Assembly (NCBI RefSeq): GCF_017163755.1
Contig: NZ_JAFIWC010000009.1
Location: 1-64,000 of the forward strand
Length of the DNA: 64,000 nt
DNA from: Xanthomonas sp.
Lineage (GTDB): Bacteria > Pseudomonadota > Gammaproteobacteria > Xanthomonadales > Xanthomonadaceae
Reading direction: 5' to 3'
Position numbers and translations under genes: made by a program. The notes beneath the pieces are model-generated. The model did no database searches, had not been told where the DNA came from, and saw nothing but the letters and a program-made list of their open reading frames with translations. Numbering within the stretch: the stretch's first letter is position 1; every line of letters starts with the position of its first letter. Positions 36,517 through 45,338 of this stretch are shown here, piece by piece.

Positions 36517-36948
36517 ATGGCGATCAAGACGGGCAGGCACGACGACGACCTGGACGAGAACCACGAGATCAACGTCACGCCCTTCATCGACGTGATGCTG
36601 GTATTGCTGATCGTCTTCATGGTGGCGGCGCCGCTGGCGACGGTGGACGTGCCGGTGGAACTGCCGGCCAGCGCCGCATCGCCGCAGCCGAAGGACCGGG
36701 ACCCGATCTACCTGACCGTGCGGGAGGACCTGTCGCTGAGCCTGAACCACGACGCGGTAGGTGCCGAAGAACTGGGCGCGCGGCTGGACGCGCTGACCGG
36801 GGGAGACCGCGACGAACGCATCTTCCTGCGCGCCGACAAGGCGGTGCCGTACGGCGAGCTGATGGGCACGATGGACGCGCTGCGCAAGGCCGGCTACCTG
36901 AAGGTGGCGCTGGTCGGGCTGGAGCAAGCGCCGGAGCCGGCCGGGTGA
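36517..36948 (+). CDS. exbD: ExbD/TolR-family protein
   Basis: A 143-residue protein: short cytoplasmic start DDDLDENHEINVTPFIDVMLVLLIVFMVAAPLAT with the essential membrane Asp (FIDVMLVLL, about residue 23), then a periplasmic domain (DPIYLTVREDLSLSLNHDAV, RIFLRADKAVPYGELMGTMDALRKAGYLKVALVG). It forms the energising complex with ExbB. The start at 36517 (MAIKTG) has GGATGGAG just upstream. The TonB gene start overlaps its stop. Confidence 0.93.
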   Translation: MAIKTGRHDDDLDENHEINVTPFIDVMLVLLIVFMVAAPLATVDVPVELPASAASPQPKDRDPIYLTVREDLSLSLNHDAVGAEELGARLDALTGGDRDERIFLRADKAVPYGELMGTMDALRKAGYLKVALVGLEQAPEPAG

Positions 36949-37676
36949 GGGAAACGCGGGGCGCTGGCGACGCATGGCGACGCTGGGGGACGAGCCTGGG
37001 CCTGGCGCTGGGACTCCATGCGGCAACCGTGGGCGGCGTGCTGTGGTGGCAGGCGCGCCGCGCACCCGAGCCGCTGCCCGTGCCTGCCGAAGCGGTCATG
37101 GTCGAACTGGCGCCGCTGCCGGAAGCGCCGCCGTCGCCACCGGCGGAACCGCCGCCGGGCCCGCCGCGGCACGAACAGCGCAAGGCCGCGCCGCCGCCCG
37201 CGCCGATGCCGCCGCCGCCGCGCAAGGCGCCGCAGGCCGACATCGCCCTGCCGGAACAGGCGCAGGCGCAGCAGGACCAGGAACGCGCCGCCGCCGACAT
37301 CGATCAGGCCAGCGCCCCGCCCAGCGTGCAGGCCCCGACCGGCCGCCGCCATGCGGCCAGCCAGACGCTGGCCGGCGTGGCACCGCAGGCGATGGTCACC
37401 TGGCAGGCGCAGGTGCTCGGCCACCTGGAGCGCTTCAAGCGCTACCCGCGCGCGGCGCAACGCCGGCGCCAGGAGGGCGTCGTGCAGGTGCAGTACGCCG
37501 TGGACCGGCAAGGCCAGGTCCTGCGGGTGGCGCTGCTGCGCAGCAGCGGCCGCGACACCCTCGACGCCGAGGCCGTGGCGGCGGTGCAGCGCGCCAGCCC
37601 CTTGCCGGCGCCACCGCCGGAGATCGACGGCGAGGTGGTCGAGGTCACCACGCCTGTGGAGTTCTTCCTGCGATGA
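36945..37676 (+). CDS. tonB: TonB-family energy transducer
   Basis: A 243-residue protein with one N-terminal membrane anchor (WGTSLGLALGLHAATVGGVLWWQ, containing the Ser/His face that contacts ExbD), a Pro-rich spacer (residues 45-95, many PP and EP pairs) and a C-terminal TonB domain (LGHLERFKRYPRAAQRRRQEGVVQVQYAVDRQGQVLRVALLRSSGRDTLDAEAVAAVQRASPLPAPP). GTG start at 36945 overlaps the ExbD stop (GTGA). This dedicated TonB completes the haem-uptake operon, which runs unbroken from the sigma factor gene. Confidence 0.92.
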   Translation: MRETRGAGDAWRRWGTSLGLALGLHAATVGGVLWWQARRAPEPLPVPAEAVMVELAPLPEAPPSPPAEPPPGPPRHEQRKAAPPPAPMPPPPRKAPQADIALPEQAQAQQDQERAAADIDQASAPPSVQAPTGRRHAASQTLAGVAPQAMVTWQAQVLGHLERFKRYPRAAQRRRQEGVVQVQYAVDRQGQVLRVALLRSSGRDTLDAEAVAAVQRASPLPAPPPEIDGEVVEVTTPVEFFLR

Positions 37677-38046
37677 GCCGCGTTCCGCTGGGCGCGGTGT
37701 TGCATTGCTTGCCTGCAAGGCTGGCTTGGGAGCGCGAATCCTCAGGGGCCCGTTTGGCGTTTGCTACTGGCGAAGCAGGTCGCGGGGAGCATGTCCAGTG
37801 GCGGAGCGGCAAGGCCGGCGACTGCCGAGCTTGGACCATGAAATTGGGTGCTTCCCTGCATACGGACCTGCTCACAGCCCTGAATATCCAAGACGTCCGA
37901 CACACCGTGCCGGCCCAGGTCGTTCGGCCGCAGTGATTCCAGCACCGTTTCCGATGCCTTCATGATGACGGCATGCGGTCACCCGCCGGCTGCGGGTGGC
38001 CGACCATGCGCTTGTGAGCCCGGCTGGGTTCGGTTCTAACTGGAGC
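37677..38046. other. Convergent gap after tonB
   Basis: No gene supported. One imperfect stem-loop, CACCCGC/GCGGGTG at 37980-37998 with two further pairs outside a mismatch, might end transcription, though it lacks a T-run. Confidence 0.5.
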
Positions 38047-38997
38047 TCAAGGATGTTTCAGACACCGCGCGGCAGGCGCCAGCGGATTTTCCGCGGTTTG
38101 TAGTCGCGCCGCTTCGCCCCCTCCGCAAGCAGAGGGAGAGGTTCCTGTCACCCGGCGGAACGCGGCCGCGAACTTGCTGACGTTGGTGTAGCCCGTAGCC
38201 TGCGCCACCTCGGTTACGCGGCATCCTGAGGCCAACTGCACGCGTGCCCAGTGCATGCGCCGATGGGTCAGGAATACGTAGGGCGACACGCCCGTTGCGG
38301 CCCGCAGCGCTCGGCCGAAGCGCGTCACCTCGATGCCCAGGGCGGCGGCCATGGCCGTAACGTCCGGCCGGCTTCCCCAGTGGGAGTCGATAAAGCGCTC
38401 CAGCGCGGAGAGTTGCTCCGACGAGAGCGGACGCATGCTCCGCGCGGACAGCGCAGGCCGGGCGGCCAGGTGTCCCAGCCTACGCACGATGACGCGCGCG
38501 CCTTCCACCAAATAGCTGTCGGAAAGAATGCCAGCCGCACCCACCGACCAGAGCGCCTGTAGAACGGAGGTCACCACTGGGTCGCGGTACAAGCCGTTGG
38601 CCAACGCGACGAAATCTCCCACGCCCGGCTCCGCCTCTACCGCAGCCCACTCCACGGCCAGGCCCAGCACCTCGACCGGCGGGCTGGAGTAGGTACCAGT
38701 GACGGCGGGAGGGACGACGTTGAATTGGCCAACCTGCCAATGCGCATCCAGCTCGCCTGTGTTCGTGCATTGATACAGGCGCCCCCCGCCGCCCAACGCC
38801 AGGGCCAACCGCAGCTGGGTGGGGTGGCCCATTGGGCCGTCGCTTGCAGCAAACGAATGCCGCACCAGTGCAATGGAGCCGTCCGCGCTCGATAGCAGGG
38901 AATTGGGAGGAAGCGGCGTTTGTCGAGAAACCTGATCGACGAGCGTGGGCATGGCGCCGGAATCGGATCGGCCGCGGCCGGGAATGGAGTAGCGCAT
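38047..38997 (-). CDS. AraC-family transcriptional regulator
   Basis: A 316-residue regulator. The C-terminal 100 residues hold two helix-turn-helix motifs: SRPDVTAMAAALGIEVTRFGRALRAATGVSPYVFLTHRRMHWARVQLASG and CRVTEVAQATGYTNVSKFAAAFRRVTGTSPSA. The N-terminal part is an unrecognised sensor domain. It is divergent from a TonB-dependent receptor with almost no gap, so it most likely controls that gene, as AraC-type siderophore regulators do. ATG at 38997 is used; a TTG three codons earlier is possible. Confidence 0.85.
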   Translation of the reverse strand: MRYSIPGRGRSDSGAMPTLVDQVSRQTPLPPNSLLSSADGSIALVRHSFAASDGPMGHPTQLRLALALGGGGRLYQCTNTGELDAHWQVGQFNVVPPAVTGTYSSPPVEVLGLAVEWAAVEAEPGVGDFVALANGLYRDPVVTSVLQALWSVGAAGILSDSYLVEGARVIVRRLGHLAARPALSARSMRPLSSEQLSALERFIDSHWGSRPDVTAMAAALGIEVTRFGRALRAATGVSPYVFLTHRRMHWARVQLASGCRVTEVAQATGYTNVSKFAAAFRRVTGTSPSACGGGEAARLQTAENPLAPAARCLKHP

Positions 38998-39006
38998 TGC
39001 CGTCAA

Positions 39007-39021
39007 TGTTACAGAATAACA
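39007..39021. promoter_or_regulatory. Palindrome TGTTA-N5-TAACA between AraC gene and TonB receptor
   Basis: Perfect 5-base arms around CAGAA; the outer arms equal those of the Zur-box core TGTTATANTATAACA. It lies 9 bases upstream of the regulator start and 41 bases upstream of the receptor start, where it could block both. Confidence 0.5.
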
Positions 39022-39062
39022 GTGATGCGCGGTCGCGCTCTTCTCCCACCCGTGAGGTTTCC

Positions 39063-41255
39063 TTGAAAGTCCCTGCTTCCGCCGTCGCTCTCGCCGCGAC
39101 CGTCCTGATTCCTGCCATCCACGCCAATGCGCAGCAGGCGACCGAGGCGAAGACCCTGGACGAGGTCGTGGTCACCGGCTCCAAGCGGGACACGCCGTAT
39201 CTCAAGAGCGACCTGTCGGTGACGGTGCTCGACCGGCAAGCGCTGAAGGAAGCCGGCGTCACCGAATTCCGCGATTTGGACAAGCTCGCCCCCAACGTCA
39301 AGTTCAACGCCATGGGGCAGTTGAGCGATATGTACATTTCGATCAGGGGCATCGAGTCCAATCCGTTCCTGGTCAACCGCGCGTCCGTCTACATCGACGG
39401 CATCCCGTTCCGGGAACTGAGCAACGCGGTACTGAACCAAGTGGAATCGGTCGAAGTGCTGCGAGGTCCCCAGGGAACGCTCTATGGCGCCAACAGCGAG
39501 TCGGGGCTGGTGCTGGTGCGCACGCGTGGCCCGGCAGATGGCGGCGAGGGCGAGATCAACCTGCGCAGCACATGGTTCGGCAACGGCAACGGCAACAGCC
39601 TGGATGGGTTCCTCGCCGGGCCGCTGGCGGAGGACGGCAAGTTGGCGGGATCGGTGGCGTTCATGGCATCGGACGAGAACAGCTACCTGCGCAACCTGAC
39701 TCCGTTCCAGGGGACCCGCGGCCAGGTCAGGGAGGGCTACCTGCAGGGCAAGTTGCGCTGGCGTCCAAGCGACTACGTCAGCGTGAATGCGCTGGCCTAC
39801 CATCTGCGCACGCGCGCTCCCGGCATGTTCGAGTACGAGTACCTGCCGCTGGATGTGGGCCTGTACAACCGCACCTATGGCGATGCCCTCAATGGCGGGC
39901 GGCGGGCGGGGGACTACACCTACATCAACGATGCGCCGAAGCGCACTGAAAAGGACGAGACGGTCGCCGGCATCAGCGCTCAGTGGCAACTGGTGGCCGG
40001 GACCTTGGACGTGGCCGCCTCGTATCGAACCCAGGAAGACACATCTGCCGGCTACGACTTCGACATGACCCACAGCGCGGCGTTGGCGGGTCGGATCTAC
40101 GACAAGCAGGACGCCTGGAACGCCGAAGCGCGCTTCAGCTCCCCCGACGACCAGCCGCTGACCTGGATGGCCGGCGCATCGACCTATCGCAACGGCAAGG
40201 ATTCCATCCTGGGCACGTTCGTGGGGCCGATCCTGCGCGGGCTCGACAGCTACAACCTCGCGCCACGGCAAACCGCCAAGGGCGAGGACTACAGCGTCTT
40301 TGCCACTGCCAGTTTCACTCCGCCTTCCTTGCCCAAGCTGACAGCCAGCGTTGGCGTGCGCCATGAGCAGGCGCGGCGGTCCACCGAACAGAGGGCGGGT
40401 TCGCTGGACCTGGGGGCGGGCGGCCTGGTCATGTACAAGGACGCAGCGCTGCACCATACCTTCCATGCGACCCTGCCGCGCGTGTCGCTGCGCTACGACG
40501 CGGCGGGCGATCTGTCCTTCTACGCGGCGTCGGCCAAGGGCTATATTCCCGGCGGTTTCAACCTCGCCGCGGCGCAGAGCGAGGAGATCAACGATCGGGT
40601 GCTTCGCTATGAATCGGAGATGATGTGGAGCCACGAACTGGGCTTCAAGATGAACCTCGGGCAGGGCCGTGGCCATGTGGGCGGCGCGCTGTTCCATATC
40701 ACCTCGGACAACTGGCAGGAGATTCAGCTGGCGACCGATGCCAACGGGCGGCCGGTGTCCTCCGACTACGTCGGATCGGATGCGTCGATCCGCTCCCGTG
40801 GCGCCGAACTGGAAGGCGTGTATGAGCTGTTCCCGGGCTTCACGCTGACGGGCAATGTCGGCTATGTGGACGCCGAGTACACCCGGCTGTGGGCGTCGGC
40901 CGAAGAAAACCTGGCCGGCAACCGGGTAAAGCTGACGCCGCACTACACCGGCTACCTCGCCGCGCGTTACCAGCATGCGTCGGGTATCTTCGCCAGGGTT
41001 GAATCGGCTTTCACCGGAAGCAGCGCGCTCGATGAGAGGAACCGGGCCTACCAGCCTGCCGTGGCCATACTGGGGCTGCAGCTGGGATACGAGCAGGGGC
41101 CTTGGACCGGCCGGATCTTCGTCCAGAACCTGACGGACAGGAGGCGAGTCAACGGCCTGATCTTCGACAACCTGGCCTTTGGCCGGGACGGCAACTACTA
41201 CGGCCCGATCGACAGCCCGCGCGTCGTCGGCGCCGAGATGGGCTACCGCTTTTGA
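39063..41255 (+). CDS. TonB-dependent receptor
   Basis: A 730-residue outer-membrane receptor. Signal peptide KVPASAVALAATVLIPAIHANAQQ, TonB box region KTLDEVVVTGSKRDTPYL, plug with LAPNVKFNAMGQLSDMYISIRGIESNPF, VYIDGIPFRELSNAVLNQVESVEVLRGPQGTLYGANSESGLVLVRTRGP, then a barrel ending GAEMGYRF. The plug style is that of siderophore or small-molecule receptors of the FyuA/pesticin-like group. The TTG at 39063 is favoured because GAGG lies six bases upstream and it gives a clean signal peptide; ATG at 39006 in frame is an alternative but would overlap the palindrome. Substrate unknown. Confidence 0.88.
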   Translation: MKVPASAVALAATVLIPAIHANAQQATEAKTLDEVVVTGSKRDTPYLKSDLSVTVLDRQALKEAGVTEFRDLDKLAPNVKFNAMGQLSDMYISIRGIESNPFLVNRASVYIDGIPFRELSNAVLNQVESVEVLRGPQGTLYGANSESGLVLVRTRGPADGGEGEINLRSTWFGNGNGNSLDGFLAGPLAEDGKLAGSVAFMASDENSYLRNLTPFQGTRGQVREGYLQGKLRWRPSDYVSVNALAYHLRTRAPGMFEYEYLPLDVGLYNRTYGDALNGGRRAGDYTYINDAPKRTEKDETVAGISAQWQLVAGTLDVAASYRTQEDTSAGYDFDMTHSAALAGRIYDKQDAWNAEARFSSPDDQPLTWMAGASTYRNGKDSILGTFVGPILRGLDSYNLAPRQTAKGEDYSVFATASFTPPSLPKLTASVGVRHEQARRSTEQRAGSLDLGAGGLVMYKDAALHHTFHATLPRVSLRYDAAGDLSFYAASAKGYIPGGFNLAAAQSEEINDRVLRYESEMMWSHELGFKMNLGQGRGHVGGALFHITSDNWQEIQLATDANGRPVSSDYVGSDASIRSRGAELEGVYELFPGFTLTGNVGYVDAEYTRLWASAEENLAGNRVKLTPHYTGYLAARYQHASGIFARVESAFTGSSALDERNRAYQPAVAILGLQLGYEQGPWTGRIFVQNLTDRRRVNGLIFDNLAFGRDGNYYGPIDSPRVVGAEMGYRF

Positions 41256-41970
41256 TGCGATGGGCGCGTTGTTTGGTTTCAGCTACCCCCTCGCCATGCG
41301 TGGTGTGCCGCTTGCCACCGGGCGGCCGTTGATCATCGATAGGATCTAGTGGTGTTCCGTCGCCTGGGACGCACGCTCAGCATTGGCACGGCGCCATCAA
41401 CCGCCTCCGAGTCGGGAGGCGCTATCGCGACGGCGGATGAAAAGAGGCGAAAATCACATCAGCCGCCCAGGAATCAGGCAGTGCCACTTCCGATGGCCGC
41501 CTGGGGACGGCATTGCTAAAGTCGGGAGGTCGTCTGGGCTCACGTGCGGGCTTCGGTGGCGGCGGCGCGACCTTCCTTCGGCACTCGGCGAGGCGACGGG
41601 AAGCCGCAGGTGCGAGTGGCGTTGCGTGAGTGAACTGCCGCCCAGCCTCTGCCCCGCGTGGCCGGCGAATCGCGATGACGTGCACGTGGTAGGTGCCAAG
41701 GCGATGAACGCCTCGGTGCAGCCTTGTGGCGATCGGGGCGACGCGGCTGCAGAGGCTCGCTCACGCAGCGCTGCAGGCCGCTACCCGGTTGGTGCGGGCG
41801 CTATGCCATCAATGATGGGGACCATGGCGGCAGCGTCGATGTCGCGCGGTCGTAACCCGCGTCGCACTGGCGCCTGGTCTGGCCGGGCCGAGGCCATGAG
41901 GTCGGAACACTGTCGTTTGCGCGACGACGCGGCGTGGGTGGGAATAACCACCCACGCGCGTGGCCGGGGC
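41256..41970. other. Convergent gap between two TonB receptor genes
   Basis: About 715 bases without a supported gene. Frames on both strands are short or Arg/Pro-rich shadows. No repeats or hairpins stood out. Confidence 0.5.
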
Positions 41971-44013
41971 TCAGAGTTTCAGGCTCAACGACAGGAATGC
42001 CGAGCGCGTGGGCGCAGGCGAGAACATCGGGCGTGCGTCGCTGCCCCAGAAGAAGTTGTCGTACCAGACATACTCGTACTCGCGGCCGGTCACGTTCTTG
42101 AGCTGCAGGTCGATGCGCATGCGCTCGGAGAGCCGGTAGCCCGCGCTCAGGTCGAGCACCGCGAAGCCGCCGAACTTGCCTGCGGCGTTGCGCGCCTCCA
42201 GGTAGTAGTCGCCCTGCGCGCGCGCCTGCGCGCCGAGGCGCAGGCGGTCGGAGGCGTCGAAATCCACGCCGATGTTGGAGATGAAGCGCGGCGTCGCCAG
42301 GACTTCGTTGCCGGCGAGCGAGGTGCCGTCGTCGGCAAAGGCGCTGACCACCTTGGCCTCCTGGTAGGCATGCGAACCCCACAGCGACCAGCGCTCGCCG
42401 ATGCGGGTGCTGGCCTGCAGATCCACGCCGCGCCGGCGCGTCTGCCCCAGGCCCACGGTGGTGCCGGTGGCCGGCATGTTGGCCACCTCGTCGGTGGCGT
42501 CCTGCTGCCAGATGGCCAGCCGGATGTCGGTGCCGCCGGCCCCGCTGAACTTGATGCCGGCTTCCTTGCCGGTATTGACCGACGGCGCGAAGGCCTTCTG
42601 GCCGGCGGTGAGGTAGGCGGGCGCGGTGGAGCCGGTGAGGATCTGGAACGTGCGGCCCCAGTTGGCGTAGACGTTCAGCGTCGGGGTGAGCGCGTACATC
42701 ACGCTGAGCTTGGGCTGCTCGATGGTGCCGTAGCGTTGCAGCGGTGCCTCGATGCCGCCGGGCAGCCGGGCGTGGCCATCGAACCGGTCGATGCGCAATG
42801 CCGGCACGATCCGCAGCGCGGCCACGGGGGCGTAGATCGCCTGGACATAGGCGCCGGTGTTGTCGAGCGAGTAGCGGTCGTCGTTCTGGATGCGCGTCGG
42901 TGCGGCATCGAAATCGGTCGGGATGCCGAAGCGGAACCGGCTGCGCCGGTAGCGGTTGTCCTGGTGTTCGCGGTTCACGCCGCCTTCGAGCGTCAGCGTG
43001 TCGCCGGCCGCCCAGGTCAGCGTCGACAACAGGCCGGTCTGGCGCTCGTTCCATTCGCGGCGCTGGCGCGGCGCGTCGCCCACGGGGTAGTCGCTGAAGG
43101 TGACGTAGCGGTCGTCGTCGTAGCCGTTGTAGTACAGCTTGCTGCTCAGGTGCACGGTGTCGGACAGCCGCAGATCGAGGTGGGTGCTCAGGTGCCGCAT
43201 GTCGCGATCGTCGGAGTCGTTGGCATTGCGCGGATCGGACGCGCGGCGGTCGGCGGCGAGTTCCTCGGCGGTCATGAATCCCGACTCGTCGGCCTCGTGG
43301 TGGTACAGGCGGGCGATCACGCCGAACTTCGCCACGTCCGCGTCGCTGCCGAAGAACCATTTGCCGCCGACGCTGACCTTCTTCGAGCCGTCGTGCGCGC
43401 GGTAGCCATCGGACGCCTGCGTGCCCAGGAAATAGTTCTGCGCGAAGCCGTCGGCCTCGCGGCCCAGCGCGATCTGCGCCTCGCGGGTGTTGAAGCTGCC
43501 GTAGGTCAGCCGCGCATCGGTGTAGTCGCCGCCCTGGCGGGTGCCGAAGTTGATGTTGCCGCCGATGTTGTGCAGGCCGTAGCGCGGGTCGTTGGTGCCG
43601 CGGACGACCTCGATGTAGTCGATCTCCAGCGGGAAGATCATGTCGATGAAGCGCTGGTTGCCGCTGTTGACGTTGCTCGGAATGCCGTCGATCAGGGTCT
43701 TGATGCCGTTGAGGTAGCCTTCGCCGTTGAACGCGCGGAAGGTCACCTTGCCCGACTCGGCGCCCTGGCGGGTCTCGGTCAGCTGCATGCCCGGCATCTG
43801 GCCCAGCAGCTCCCAGCTCTGCATGACCGTCTTGTCCTCGATCCGCTCCGCGCCCAGGACATCGACCGAGGTCAGCACCTGGTTGGCGGTCAGCTGGGCC
43901 TGGCCGTCGCGCACCTGCACGGCGCCCATCGTGGTGGCGGCGCCCTGCGCTTGCGCGCAGGCGGCGGTGCTGGACTGGGCCGCAAGGACAGCGGCGAGGA
44001 TGCGGATCTTCAT
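41971..44013 (-). CDS. TonB-dependent receptor
   Basis: A 680-residue receptor. Signal peptide KIRILAAVLAAQSSTAACAQAQ, then GAVQVRDGQAQLTANQVLTSVDVLGAERIEDKTVMQSWELLGQMPGMQLTETRQG (plug start), TFRAFNGEGYLNGIKTLIDGIPSNVNSGNQRFIDMIFPLEIDYIEVVRGTNDPRYGLHNIGGNINFGTR, and a barrel ending FLSLSLKL. It is the last gene of an operon with an ABC ATPase and two permeases. This pairing suggests that it takes up the compound the ABC system handles, possibly a metal complex. Confidence 0.88.
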   Translation of the reverse strand: MKIRILAAVLAAQSSTAACAQAQGAATTMGAVQVRDGQAQLTANQVLTSVDVLGAERIEDKTVMQSWELLGQMPGMQLTETRQGAESGKVTFRAFNGEGYLNGIKTLIDGIPSNVNSGNQRFIDMIFPLEIDYIEVVRGTNDPRYGLHNIGGNINFGTRQGGDYTDARLTYGSFNTREAQIALGREADGFAQNYFLGTQASDGYRAHDGSKKVSVGGKWFFGSDADVAKFGVIARLYHHEADESGFMTAEELAADRRASDPRNANDSDDRDMRHLSTHLDLRLSDTVHLSSKLYYNGYDDDRYVTFSDYPVGDAPRQRREWNERQTGLLSTLTWAAGDTLTLEGGVNREHQDNRYRRSRFRFGIPTDFDAAPTRIQNDDRYSLDNTGAYVQAIYAPVAALRIVPALRIDRFDGHARLPGGIEAPLQRYGTIEQPKLSVMYALTPTLNVYANWGRTFQILTGSTAPAYLTAGQKAFAPSVNTGKEAGIKFSGAGGTDIRLAIWQQDATDEVANMPATGTTVGLGQTRRRGVDLQASTRIGERWSLWGSHAYQEAKVVSAFADDGTSLAGNEVLATPRFISNIGVDFDASDRLRLGAQARAQGDYYLEARNAAGKFGGFAVLDLSAGYRLSERMRIDLQLKNVTGREYEYVWYDNFFWGSDARPMFSPAPTRSAFLSLSLKL

Positions 44014-44054
44014 GGGGACGGATGCTCGAGGGGACGCGGGCCGGGGGCCGGCGG

Positions 44055-45338
44055 TCACAGGGAGGGACGGCGGGCCGCGCCGGGATCGGTGGGCGCGAAG
44101 GCCGGCGCGCGAGCGAAGTCGTCCGCGGTGAACGGACGGTCGCGGAACAGGTAGCCGTAATAGAAGTGGCGCAGTTCGCCGTGGTAGGCGCGGATGCGGT
44201 CCTGGTAGGCCAGGTGCGCGCCCATGTCGGTGGATGCCCAGCGCGTCAGCACGGCCTGCATGCCGACCGGCGGCAACAGCCAGCCAAGGCGCGTGGCCGT
44301 GGCCAAGCGGCGCTCGATGCCGTCGCGATAGGCGGCGGCCATCGCGGCCACGCTGTCGTCGCCGTTCTGGTGGAAGGCCAGGTACCACTTGTAGTGGAAG
44401 GCGGCGCCGAGCGGCGCGGAGTCGCTCCATTGCGGGTATCGCGCATAGAACCGCTGCATGGTGGCCTCGCGCGGGATGTCCCAGGCGCGGTTGACCGCCT
44501 CGCGCTGCGCGCGCGCGATCTCGGCGCCCTGCTCGACCGGGATCGCGCGCTCGACGGCGACGTGCGACAGCGCCGGCAGCACCAGCGCGATCGCCACCCA
44601 TGCGGTGACCAGCGCTGCGGCATTGGCCGCCGACGACCAGCCGCGCATGGCCACCACAAGCGCCACTGCGATCCAGAACAACAGGTACGCCGCGGTCAAG
44701 CCGACGACGCACACGATCTGCACGAACGGCACCTGCTGCTGCAGCGCGAAGCCGGCGAAGGGAAGCGACACGCACGCCAGCAACACGGCCCAACGCACCA
44801 CGCTGCGGCGCAGATACAGCCGGCGCAACGACGCGGGCAGGGCGCCGAGCAGGCGCTCGCGTCCGGACTCGGTGTCGGCCGAGCGCAGGTCGTGGAACAG
44901 CACGATGACGAACACCGGCAGCAGGAACGTCAGCAGGAACGCGAAGTCGAACCGCCCAGCCAGCGCCAGTTCCGGATTGAAGGTGTCGCCATCGTGGATC
45001 TGCGCTTCCAGGCCCAGTGCGCGGACCCGCAGGATGTAGGGGGCGACATCGCGCATGCCGACCGCGGCGAACGCCAGCGGGGTGGGCGCGTGCCACGTGG
45101 GATGGAAGGTGTAGTAGGCCGCGCTGCCCGCGTCGGTCGACGCGCCATGCGCCTTCATTACCGCCGCGAGGTCCACCTGCTGCAGCGACGCGATGCGCGC
45201 GATCGCCTCGCGTTGGCTCTCCATACGCTGCAGCCCCGACGCCAGGCTGGCCACGGCCAGCAATGCCAGCAGCGCAAGCCCGGCCATGGACATCCGCGAG
45301 CGCAGCACCATCAGGATTTCATAGCGCCAGACACTCAT
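44055..45338 (-). CDS. ABC transporter permease, DUF3526-type (second)
   Basis: A 427-residue membrane protein with about six segments: YEILMVLRSRMSMAGLALLALLAVASLASGLQ at the start, a large extracytoplasmic loop, then FAFLLTFLLPVFVIVLFHDLRSADTESGRERLLGALPASLRRLYLRRSVVRWAVLLACVSLPFAGFAL and later hydrophobic runs. DLRSxDxExGR is a hallmark of NosY/DUF3526-type permeases. It pairs with the other permease and the ATPase encoded upstream. The start overlaps the end of the upstream permease gene (ATGA). Confidence 0.82.
   Translation of the reverse strand: MSVWRYEILMVLRSRMSMAGLALLALLAVASLASGLQRMESQREAIARIASLQQVDLAAVMKAHGASTDAGSAAYYTFHPTWHAPTPLAFAAVGMRDVAPYILRVRALGLEAQIHDGDTFNPELALAGRFDFAFLLTFLLPVFVIVLFHDLRSADTESGRERLLGALPASLRRLYLRRSVVRWAVLLACVSLPFAGFALQQQVPFVQIVCVVGLTAAYLLFWIAVALVVAMRGWSSAANAAALVTAWVAIALVLPALSHVAVERAIPVEQGAEIARAQREAVNRAWDIPREATMQRFYARYPQWSDSAPLGAAFHYKWYLAFHQNGDDSVAAMAAAYRDGIERRLATATRLGWLLPPVGMQAVLTRWASTDMGAHLAYQDRIRAYHGELRHFYYGYLFRDRPFTADDFARAPAFAPTDPGAARRPSL

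Noticed and set aside
37976-38002. Stem-loop after tonB as a true terminator
   Set aside because: The stem is interrupted and no T-run follows; it is also 300 bases from the stop.
41383-44154. Open frame of 923 codons on the + strand
   Set aside because: Antisense to the TonB receptor gene at 41971-44013; no motifs, no good start.
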